Shown piece by piece: positions 58,631 to 64,000 of a stretch of DNA of 64,000 nt; the stretch's first letter is position 1, and each line of letters opens with the position of its first letter. This DNA comes from Oscillospiraceae bacterium (GTDB lineage: Bacteria; Bacillota; Clostridia; Oscillospirales; Oscillospiraceae). The position numbers and the translations under genes are program-made. Below the pieces are notes generated by a model. That model worked only from the letters and a program-made list of their open reading frames with translations. It made no database searches and was not told the DNA's origin. The stretch is from the NCBI GenBank assembly GCA_009781515.1, contig WQXY01000003.1, forward strand, positions 62,001 through 126,000, in the 5' to 3' direction.

Positions 58631-58656
58631 TGGCAAGAATAGAATATAACAATACT

Positions 58657-58681
58657 AACGCTCCCGAAAGGGTGCGTTTTT
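58657..58681 (+). terminator. intrinsic terminator
   Basis: aacgctccc and gggtgcgtt pair around gaaa, with a T tract after. It lies 26 bases after the stop of the coiled-coil gene. Confidence 0.75.
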
Positions 58682-58786
58682 AATGTCATAAAACGAAGCA
58701 TAGTTTTACAAAAGACTCCTTCTTTTGAAATATGCTTTTTTGTTGGAATCCTGTTTTCTGTTTTTGTCAATTAAACGAAGTTACCT

Positions 58787-58799
58787 AAAACGATATTTA
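58787..58799 (+). promoter_or_regulatory. shared 13-mer upstream of the serine recombinase
   Basis: AAAACGATATTTA here is identical to sites at 60448-60460 (before rep) and 63458-63470 (before the HTH gene), always 24-39 bases before the ATG. It may include a -10 region or bind a shared regulator. Confidence 0.55.
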
Positions 58800-58823
58800 A
58801 TAACAAAAAGGAGTGCAAAAATT

Positions 58824-59372
58824 ATGAAATTCGGAATCAGTCTTATCTCGACCAAAAAACAAGACCATCAAAAACAAATTGAATATCTTTTGAGCCAAAA
58901 TGTCCCCGACGAAAACATAATTGTAATTACAGAATCAGGCAAAACAAGAGCCAACTCTATTGTTGAGAAATTAAAAGAAAAGAATGTTCAATCGGGTGAC
59001 GAAGTTGTTTTTGAGTGTTTTGACAGAATCGGGCGAAATATAGTTTCCATTATAAACGCTGTTGAATGGTGCGAAGATAACAAAATCGAAGTTTATTATG
59101 ATGGAAAATTTTTAGACAGAAGCACGGAGCAAGGCGAGATGGAAACTCTGACACAAGCGTTTATAGCTGAAATGTATAGAATCAGACGGTCGCATCAATC
59201 GAAAAAAATTATAGCAAGAGATAAGGCAAACGGAACATACAAGGGCGGAAGACCGGCTCTCTCTGATAAAAAAATTAAGGAAATAAAAAAATGGCAAGCA
59301 AAAGGTCTTAAACCTGCGGAAATTAGCAAAATTACAGAAGTGAATCGCACGACCGTTTATAAATATCTTTAA
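58824..59372 (+). CDS. small serine recombinase (resolvase/invertase family)
   Basis: About 182 residues. GISLISTKKQDHQKQ aligns with the usual GYARVSTxxQ start, with the nucleophile Ser kept but the conserved Arg two residues before it replaced by Leu. ECFDRIGRN keeps the D-R-x-G-R active-site set. The C-terminal HTH (KWQAKGLKPAEISKITEVNR) binds DNA. The ATG at 58824 follows AAAGGAG; earlier in-frame codons lack a site. A multimer-resolving role for the plasmid-like replicon is likely. Confidence 0.82.
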   Translation: MKFGISLISTKKQDHQKQIEYLLSQNVPDENIIVITESGKTRANSIVEKLKEKNVQSGDEVVFECFDRIGRNIVSIINAVEWCEDNKIEVYYDGKFLDRSTEQGEMETLTQAFIAEMYRIRRSHQSKKIIARDKANGTYKGGRPALSDKKIKEIKKWQAKGLKPAEISKITEVNRTTVYKYL

Positions 59373-59377
59373 GTTTC

Positions 59378-59414
59378 TATTTGTTTAAAAAGTCTCGGAT
59401 ATTTGTTTAAAAAG
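59378..59414. repeat. 15-bp direct repeat after the serine recombinase
   Basis: TATTTGTTTAAAAAG occurs at 59378-59392 and 59400-59414, spaced 22 bases start to start, just after the recombinase stop. It could be part of a resolution site. Confidence 0.5.
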
Positions 59415-59478
59415 CCGATTGCTATTCTCGGACTAAAAGTTATAGTGCTAATTACAAATTGAAAGGAGCGCAAAGACA

Positions 59479-59664
59479 ATGAATAAAAAAACAATCAAAC
59501 AAATGCCCAAAAAAGATGTCAGAAAAATGTGCGAAGACCTGAAAGCAATCGGTGAAAAATATAAAATTGCCGAAGCTGAAAAAATCGTGTTTAACAGCAT
59601 TATGTCCTGTCTCCAATTAACGTGGAATGAAATCCACGGAGATGAAAACATTCTCCAAATGTAA
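59479..59664 (+). CDS. hypothetical small basic protein
   Basis: This 61-residue helical protein (KQMPKKDVRKMCEDLKAIG, then a short acidic end) was not recognised. A strong ribosome site (AAAGGAG) and a terminator hairpin at 59685 bracket it, which supports expression. No function can be assigned. Confidence 0.5.
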   Translation: MNKKTIKQMPKKDVRKMCEDLKAIGEKYKIAEAEKIVFNSIMSCLQLTWNEIHGDENILQM

Positions 59665-59684
59665 TTACACATTAAATTGAATCT

Positions 59685-59714
59685 GTAAACGAGGCGTTTT
59701 GACGCCCCGTTTAC
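59685..59714 (+). terminator. hairpin terminator after the 61-residue gene
   Basis: GTAAACG-a-GGCG pairs with CGCC-c-CGTTTAC around ttttga; a moderately T-rich tail follows. The preceding ttgaatct is shared with the next terminator at 59979. Confidence 0.6.
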
Positions 59715-59759
59715 ATTATTTCTGATATTTAATAAAAACAGTTTAGAGTGAGGTTAAAA

Positions 59760-59957
59760 ATGAAATTCATTAAAACAAAACTTAAATCAAGTAAAGGCGA
59801 TCCAAACTCTGCAAGTATGGTTATATGGATATCTATTGCCGTAGTCGTTGTTTTAATTCTTGCGAGTTTGATTATTCCGGCTATTACAGAAAAGGCAGGG
59901 GACATTGCTGATGAAGTCAACTGCACTGGTTCGCTTTTTGGCGGAAGTTGTGATTAA
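59760..59957 (+). CDS. small single-span membrane protein
   Basis: About 65 residues: a basic N-terminus (KFIKTKLKSSKGDPN), one hydrophobic helix (ASMVIWISIAVVVVLILASL) and an acidic, cysteine-containing outer tail (NCTGS, GGSC). The KG before the helix resembles a prepilin cleavage site, but the usual Glu is missing. The ATG at 59760 follows GAGGT. It may be a pilin-like or small regulatory membrane protein; function is unknown. Confidence 0.55.
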   Translation: MKFIKTKLKSSKGDPNSASMVIWISIAVVVVLILASLIIPAITEKAGDIADEVNCTGSLFGGSCD

Positions 59958-59978
59958 AAGAAAAATAAATTGAATCTT

Positions 59979-60014
59979 GCAAACTGGACGCACATTGCGT
60001 CTTAGTTTGCTTTT
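59979..60014 (+). terminator. intrinsic terminator after the membrane protein
   Basis: gcaaact-g-gacgc pairs with gcgtc-t-tagtttgc around acatt and runs into TTTT. Confidence 0.75.
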
Positions 60015-60332
60015 AGTTTGCAAGTTTATAAAACTATGTGCCTGCTATTAGAATCTCGCTAAACGTATTCTAATCTGTCTATTAAATATGTCTTTGCCAT
60101 AACTATAAAAATACTGATACCTAATATCCTATTAATGGCAAAAAACTTTTTACTGGAACTTTCCTAATTTTGCCATTCCTTAACGACTAAATCTATACTG
60201 CTAACTCGCTAAAAACTCTCTCAACGAGAGAAAAACAAGAGAATCTTGGTTTTTTTAGTTTTTAAATATGTTTTTTATAGTTTTTAGCTACGGCTATTCC
60301 TGTTGCTATCCTATGCGTTGGGGATAGCTTCA

Positions 60333-60420
60333 GTAATAAAATACGACACACTGGGTAATAAAATACGACAGCTTCGGTAATAAAATACGACACGTTGGGT
60401 AATAAAATACGCCGTAATAG
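60333..60420. repeat. four 22-bp iterons of the replication origin
   Basis: gtaataaaatacg recurs at 60333, 60355, 60377 and 60399, exactly 22 bases apart, usually followed by acac/acag. The 5' flanks alternate (agcttc, then ctgg or gttgg), so the array is two 44-bp pairs. It lies about 70-150 bases before the initiator gene, as in iteron plasmids. Confidence 0.85.
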
Positions 60421-60447
60421 ATATTAAGATGATATTACTTATTACTT

Positions 60448-60460
60448 AAAACGATATTTA
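60448..60460 (+). promoter_or_regulatory. shared 13-mer upstream of rep
   Basis: This AAAACGATATTTA copy is identical to those at 58787 and 63458 and lies 29 bases before the rep ATG, between the iterons and the gene. Confidence 0.55.
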
Positions 60461-60489
60461 AACTAAACACAAAAACGAGGTATAAAATA

Positions 60490-61326
60490 ATGGAAAAAAG
60501 ACTTGTAATTTACGATAACAAATTGAACAACTTCGGTCTGCGGAATTTTCTTCCGCACGAGCAAAATTTATTTTGGGCGCTAATTATGAAAGTTATAGAT
60601 AGAGAGGGAGATACTATAAAAATATCTCGAAAAGAAATTGAAGAACTTTCTAAATATAAAGCGAAAAATTATAAAGCAACGACTTGGGAAGACAGTATGG
60701 AGTCGATGGGTAGCAAAGTTATTAAGTTGAATACAACGCTTAAAAATGAAAAAGGTGGCACAGTATTATTTGTTTGCTTTCCTGTTTTTGAAATTAATGA
60801 TGATGGAATCGAAATTGAAGTATCGAGATACTTTCAACCGTGGTTCAATAACTTTGCAGGCAAACAGTATACAAAATTTGAATTAAAAAAAATGATTGGA
60901 TTAAGAAGCGGATATGCAAAAGAGTTATTCAGATTTTTGATGCAGTATAAAAGTTCGGGATATTGGGAAGTATCTGTAGAAAAATTTAGAGAACTGCTAT
61001 GTATACCAAAAAGCTACAAATGGGCAATGGTCGAAAAACAAATAATATATCCTGCATTAAGTGAACTTACGTCTGATGCTAACCCTATTTTTGAATATCT
61101 TGAATACTTTAAGAATAAAAAAGGCAGAGTTACGGAATCTATCAAATTTGAATTTAAGGCAGTATCAGAAAACAAACAATATAACGGTAACAAAAAAGAA
61201 TATGCAAGCGTCAAGGCAGGTAAAATGGAGAATCCTCCAAAGCCAACCACACGCAAAACTCAAAAGAAAGAAACACACGAAGAAGAATTGCAAAGAAAAA
61301 TTGATTCTGGTGAAATTGATTGGTAA
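60490..61326 (+). CDS. Rep_3-type plasmid replication initiator
   Basis: This 278-residue protein has two winged-helix-like halves (residues about 15-130 and 130-230) with FFNNFAGKQYTKFEL-like sequence (PWFNNFAGKQYTKFEL), GYAKELFRFLMQYKSSG and VEKFRELLCIPKSYKW. These match the RepB/Rep_3 family of iteron plasmids. The C-terminus is lysine-rich. It should bind the four upstream iterons and load the host helicase. GAGGT precedes the ATG. The gene marks the element as a former or current replicon. Confidence 0.85.
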   Translation: MEKRLVIYDNKLNNFGLRNFLPHEQNLFWALIMKVIDREGDTIKISRKEIEELSKYKAKNYKATTWEDSMESMGSKVIKLNTTLKNEKGGTVLFVCFPVFEINDDGIEIEVSRYFQPWFNNFAGKQYTKFELKKMIGLRSGYAKELFRFLMQYKSSGYWEVSVEKFRELLCIPKSYKWAMVEKQIIYPALSELTSDANPIFEYLEYFKNKKGRVTESIKFEFKAVSENKQYNGNKKEYASVKAGKMENPPKPTTRKTQKKETHEEELQRKIDSGEIDW

Positions 61327-61341
61327 GGAGGAAAACTAAAA

Positions 61342-62337
61342 ATGAAAACTAAAAATAATTTACTTGATTATGAAGAAGTTGAACACGTCCATTCTGACGA
61401 AGAATTTACCGAAAAAGCAAATACACCTGACCCAGTTCTAAATGACATAATGAATATCTTTGCTGTTCCTGAATCTGACCTTAAAGAAAATTCTGCACAA
61501 CCAATCGAAGATAAGGACTTTCAACTTCGACTTGAAGCATCTAAAAAAGAATATAAAATTTCCTCAGATGAAGTAAAAAATAAAAACAACGGACTTTCTA
61601 AACTGACCAAGAAAACCGATGTCCCCGAATCTCAACCACAATCCCAAAAGAACGATGAACTAAAGTCCACCGAAAACCAAAGTTCTTCCGTTTCTCTCGC
61701 TGACAGAATAGAAACAGCAAATGGATATTATGAAGAATATCTCGAAATTATTGACTGTATTAGAATAGTATCGTGGCAACTTATAAATAAATTCAGTCCT
61801 GCTAAACGCACAACTATAAATAGCCGATTAGACAAATTAGTTAAAGATAAAAAAATTCAAAAATTCAAATGTAAAAAAACTAATGATACCTACTATGCGT
61901 CCAATAATTATTTTAATTCTTCTCATAATAAACATAATTTGTGGGTTGGTCTTATGAGTTATAATGCTCTTCTCGATGGCTGTGAAGTGATTAAAGGATA
62001 TGAAGTCAAAAAAGACAAAAACCATAAATACAGATTTTCCAGAGTTGGCAAAAATGATAACTTTATTCCTGACATCGTGACAGTTAAAGATGGAATTACA
62101 GTTGCACACGAAGTTGAGTTGAATAAAAAAAGTGGTGATGCACTTAAAAATAAAATCGAAGCCTATGCAAAAAGTATCAGAAACGGATTGTTTCAACTCG
62201 CTTTCTATTATATTGACCTTTCTGACCAAGATGGCAATAGTATTAAAAAGAAACTTGAATACTGGGTAAAAGAATTTAATGCCGTAGATAAAATTCAAAT
62301 AGTGAATTTTACAGATGAAGAACTTGGAATTAAATAA
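61342..62337 (+). CDS. Replic_Relax-like protein (possible MOBC-type relaxase)
   Basis: This 331-residue protein has a disordered acidic N-terminus (1 to about 110), a winged-helix segment (RTTINSRLDKLVKDKKIQKF, about 155-175) and a nuclease-like domain with NFIPDIVTVKDG followed by AHEVELNKKSGDALKNKIEAY, a D..ExE pattern as in the PD-(D/E)XK fold. This order matches the replication-relaxation family, some of which act as relaxases in mobilisation. It follows rep by 15 bases with a strong AAGGAGG site, so the two are co-transcribed. Family assignment is from motif memory. Confidence 0.55.
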   Translation: MKTKNNLLDYEEVEHVHSDEEFTEKANTPDPVLNDIMNIFAVPESDLKENSAQPIEDKDFQLRLEASKKEYKISSDEVKNKNNGLSKLTKKTDVPESQPQSQKNDELKSTENQSSSVSLADRIETANGYYEEYLEIIDCIRIVSWQLINKFSPAKRTTINSRLDKLVKDKKIQKFKCKKTNDTYYASNNYFNSSHNKHNLWVGLMSYNALLDGCEVIKGYEVKKDKNHKYRFSRVGKNDNFIPDIVTVKDGITVAHEVELNKKSGDALKNKIEAYAKSIRNGLFQLAFYYIDLSDQDGNSIKKKLEYWVKEFNAVDKIQIVNFTDEELGIK

Positions 62338-62350
62338 AATTGTTTGACTT

Positions 62351-62389
62351 AATATACCCTTATCAGTCGAGATAAGGGTATATTTTTAA
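62351..62389 (+). terminator. strong intrinsic terminator after the rep operon
   Basis: aatatacccttatc and gataagggtatatt pair perfectly (14 bp) around agtcga and run into a T tract. It separates the rep operon from the structured region. Confidence 0.9.
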
Positions 62390-62416
62390 TTTCTTGCTAT
62401 CGAAAATTTTTAACTG

Positions 62417-62526
62417 CTGACGAAAACTATATTTCGTCAGTTCGTTTCGTCAGCCGTTTCGTCCAACTGACGAAAACTCTGACGGGGACTATTCAATGCA
62501 ACCGCAATGCCTGACCGTTTCGTCAG
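62417..62526. repeat. cluster of CTGACGAAA motifs in both orientations
   Basis: ctgacgaaa occurs at 62417 and 62467, and its complement tttcgtcag at 62432, 62445 and 62518, with partial copies at 62457 and 62479. The first two form a hairpin. They may be protein-binding repeats or alternating pairing partners at the 5' end of the structured region; an oriT role is also possible. Confidence 0.7.
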
Positions 62527-62694
62527 AACTCGTAAAATTTGCGTGATAGTCTAACGGGTATCAGCCGTTAGATATTTCATATTTCGGACTGTTCTACAGT
62601 CCACATTTAGAACAACTGCTTCGCAGTTGTGAACTCCAGCCCAGCCAACCGCAGTTGGCAACTCATCCTGCGGGACTCGTGGAGGCTCGTCTGC

Positions 62695-62790
62695 GCCATT
62701 TACCAATCAGCCACCAACCTATTTCTAATTAAAAAAAGAGAATCGCAGATTCTTTTTAATTAGAAATATGGTGACTGATTGCTAAATGGC
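62695..62790. repeat. long imperfect inverted repeat, arms about 45 bases
   Basis: gccatttaccaatcag at the left matches the complement of ctgattgctaaatggc at the right. The inner arms atttctaatt and aattagaaat, and agaatc and gattct, extend it to a nearly continuous helix around a short central loop. Confidence 0.85.
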
Positions 62791-62958
62791 TTGCCAAGTC
62801 CATCAGACTCACTGCGGTTCGTCTAATGGGAAAGTCTGCGGACTTTAGGGATTGACTCGTCAATAGATAGGTAAAGCTATCTCTCGACTCATCAATCAGA
62901 TGTGGCTCAAATACCGTGCTTTTCAGGGAAAACCTCAACGGCAAAACCAAGCAAGCCT

Positions 62959-63052
62959 GATAGACTATGGCTCATAAATTAGAAAATGGACTTTCTAATT
63001 TATTCTAAAAATACCAACAGGACGTTGGTATCTTTAGACTCCATAGTCTATC
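62959..63052 (+). repeat. three-way-junction module
   Basis: gatagactatgg (62959-62970) pairs perfectly with ccatagtctatc (63041-63052). It encloses two perfect hairpins: ataaattagaaa with tttctaatttat (12 bp) and ataccaac with gttggtat (8 bp). Chance occurrence of this nested set is very unlikely. Confidence 0.85.
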
Positions 63053-63422
63053 GGTATGCAAGTTGGGGTATTAAAGCTGTCAGAGTCCATTCTGACTAAA
63101 TAGTAAGCCAACTTGCAGGCTTGCGGAATGCCTGCACGAACACCAAATGCTTGACCACGAGCAGTATGCACCACGGGATGCTTACAATGAGCGTGAGAAC
63201 CTGCGGACGTTCTCAATTGAACAAGACTTTGCGTAAAGCTCTCCCGTAAACTTTGACAAGGAAATCCTTAGCCAACTGACAGACCTTGAAGCGCCCTGTG
63301 GGCGCTGAGAATAAGCGCTCGGCGGGCGGGCAGACGGCAAGCGGTCAGAACAAGAAAAACAAGACACGAAGAAGTTCGTGCCTCTCGGTGGCAATGCAGT
63401 TATAGTTTTTGTTTTTTTGGTT

Positions 63423-63457
63423 GTTGTTGAAGCGTGAAAAATTTTCGTTTCGACAAC
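63423..63457. promoter_or_regulatory. imperfect palindrome upstream of the HTH gene
   Basis: gttgttgaagcgtgaaaa and its partner ttttcgtttcgacaac are largely complementary, directly before the shared 13-mer at 63458. It is a candidate operator for the small HTH protein downstream. Confidence 0.45.
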
Positions 63458-63470
63458 AAAACGATATTTA
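63458..63470 (+). promoter_or_regulatory. shared 13-mer upstream of the HTH gene
   Basis: This is the third identical AAAACGATATTTA copy, 39 bases before the ATG at 63510. Confidence 0.55.
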
Positions 63471-63509
63471 GTTATACCGAAGTAAAAACCTAAAAAGGGG
63501 GTTAAAATT

Positions 63510-63860
63510 ATGATGAAGCACGAGAATCACAATTTGCAAACAATCAATAAAAAGCAAACAACAATCTATTTAAGAACGAGAAAAGAAAAGCCTCCAAAAG
63601 TATTTGACGGCATAGATGAAATTGTAGTTATTTATTTTGTTGGTGAAAATGGAAGTATCGAGCCAGAGAACAAACTTAATCAAGATGTAATTGATGTAAT
63701 TTATAAATTGTTAGATGAAGGGGAAACGGTAAAAGCCATAGCAGACAAATTGGGAATCCATAAGACGACAGTTTATAATTATAAAAATCAACGAGAGTTA
63801 AAGCAAAAGGAAGCTATGTTAAATAACGTTGGACTAAAGTCTAACGAAGATGCAAAGTAA
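63510..63860 (+). CDS. small HTH protein
   Basis: This 116-residue protein has a basic N-terminus (QTTIYLRTRKEKPPKVF) and a C-terminal helix-turn-helix (KLLDEGETVKAIADKLGIHK, then TTVYNYK) similar to the HTH tail of the element's serine recombinase. No recombinase domain is present. A palindrome and a shared 13-mer precede it and GGGGG forms its ribosome site, so it may regulate element genes that share the 13-mer. Confidence 0.65.
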   Translation: MMKHENHNLQTINKKQTTIYLRTRKEKPPKVFDGIDEIVVIYFVGENGSIEPENKLNQDVIDVIYKLLDEGETVKAIADKLGIHKTTVYNYKNQRELKQKEAMLNNVGLKSNEDAK

Positions 63861-63881
63861 ATTCAGAATTGCATACAATTA

Positions 63882-63910
63882 TTGCAATTATTCTGCGATT
63901 ATGGTAAAAT
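63882..63910 (+). promoter_or_regulatory. SigA promoter near the right edge
   Basis: TTGCAA (63882-63887) and TAAAAT (63905-63910) are 17 bases apart, pointing right. The 85 bases that follow have no start codon with a ribosome site, contain the hairpin ggtcgcagcgacc, and are GC-richer, so a second RNA or a long leader may begin here. Confidence 0.55.
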
Positions 63911-64000
63911 TGCCAGATGTGAGACCATAAATGTGGTCGCAGCGACCGTGAAGTGATTGCAACACGACACGGCGAATGTAGAGAACTCGGTAAAAGCTCA

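Larger units (their letters stand above)
59958..60489. other. 532-base replication-origin region
   Basis: It contains no gene. Left to right it has a terminator (59979-60014), inverted repeats attagaat/attctaat (60047-60054, 60067-60074), aatggcaaaa/ttttgccatt (60134-60143, 60168-60177) and gctaaaaact/agtttttagc (60208-60217, 60279-60288). A hairpin at 60305-60328, four iterons, an AT-rich stretch and the rep gene's 13-mer site follow. Confidence 0.65.
62403..63418 (+). ncRNA. candidate large ornate structured RNA, about 1.0 kb
   Basis: This ORF-free stretch is visibly GC-richer (45-63% in many 60-base lines) than the element's genes. It holds more than fifteen hairpins in close order: for example stems at 62417/62432, 62551/62565, 62586/62597, 62612/62623, 62644/62654, 62695-62790, 62831/62841, 62851/62859, 62865/62877, 62959-63052, 63057-63117, 63194/63209, 63290/63300 and 63365/63375. 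Its ends pair: 62403-62417 (ends TAACTGC) with 63396-63410 (starts GCAGTTA), 12 of 15 bases matching, followed by a T-rich tract. Size, density and mobile setting recall GOLLD or ROOL RNAs. No transcript is shown. Confidence 0.6.
56505..64000 (+). mobile_element. integrated plasmid-like element (integrative/mobilisable), right end outside window
   Basis: All genes from here are on the plus strand and AT-rich (coding parts about 30% GC by eye), unlike the chromosomal genes before. It has a tyrosine integrase next to a broken tRNA, a serine recombinase, iterons with a Rep_3-type initiator, a Replic_Relax-like protein, a structured non-coding region and a small HTH protein. No conjugation apparatus or cargo is visible within the window. 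Confidence 0.8.

Noticed and set aside
60333-60420. Repeat array as a CRISPR
   Set aside because: Only four 22-bp units with no true spacers; position before a Rep_3 gene fits iterons.
62756-63394. Three short minus-strand open frames (60-70 codons) in the structured region
   Set aside because: No ribosome sites, no family signals, and they overlap the hairpin arms; chance frames in GC-richer DNA.

Overview
The window looks like the chromosome of a low-to-moderate GC Clostridia-type Bacillota. The evidence is the Gram-positive gene order nusA-ylxR-ylxQ-infB-rbfA-nrnA-truB-ribF, the tilS-hpt-ftsH run, GdpP next to rplI and dnaB, Shine-Dalgarno sites of the GGAG type, several TTG starts, and consensus SigA-type promoters. 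No genus can be assigned from sequence alone.

Region 1 (1-29168, all minus strand) is a surface-polysaccharide locus. It makes three activated deoxysugars: GDP-D-rhamnose (gmd, rmd), UDP-N-acetyl-L-fucosamine (fnlA, fnlB, fnlC) and dTDP-L-rhamnose (rfbA, rfbC, rfbB, rfbD). It also holds about nine glycosyltransferases, two DUF2142 membrane proteins, a DPM1-like transferase paired with DUF2304, a priming sugar-phosphate transferase, and a truncated CapD/PglF-type epimerase-dehydratase at the left edge. No recognisable Wzx flippase or Wzy polymerase lies inside the window. A Panacea-type (DUF4065) toxin-antitoxin pair with its own consensus promoter and a large palindrome splits the locus at 21.4-22.6 kb.

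Region 2 (29181-49298, minus strand) is housekeeping: pgsA, rimO, recX, recA, prmC and DUF1385; then a two-component system with an upstream lipoprotein; then a long operon gdpP-rplI-dnaB-tilS-hpt-ftsH-solute-binding lipoprotein-cNMP/DUF2225 protein-radA. Region 3 (49.4-56.4 kb, plus strand) is the nusA-infB-ribF translation operon. It is preceded by an attenuator-like hairpin and has no rimP in front of nusA.

Region 4 (about 56.5 kb to the right edge, plus strand) is an AT-rich integrated element. It begins inside a tRNA-Pro gene cut at the end of its anticodon loop. It carries a tyrosine integrase with repeated GTTGA motifs upstream, a small serine recombinase, small ORFs, a plasmid-like origin with four 22-bp iterons and a Rep_3-type initiator, a Replic_Relax-like (possible MOBC relaxase) protein, and a small HTH protein. 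Its most striking part is a roughly 1-kb, GC-richer, ORF-free stretch (62403-63418) packed with more than fifteen hairpins, including a three-way-junction module. A long-range closing stem followed by a U-rich tract suggests a large ornate non-coding RNA of the GOLLD/ROOL type, or a new class.

Two near-identical 44-bp palindrome-ended repeats sit in frame inside rimO and truB, and a different widespread-looking repeat sits in frame inside rfbD. Short mobile palindromes therefore appear to have been absorbed into essential proteins here.
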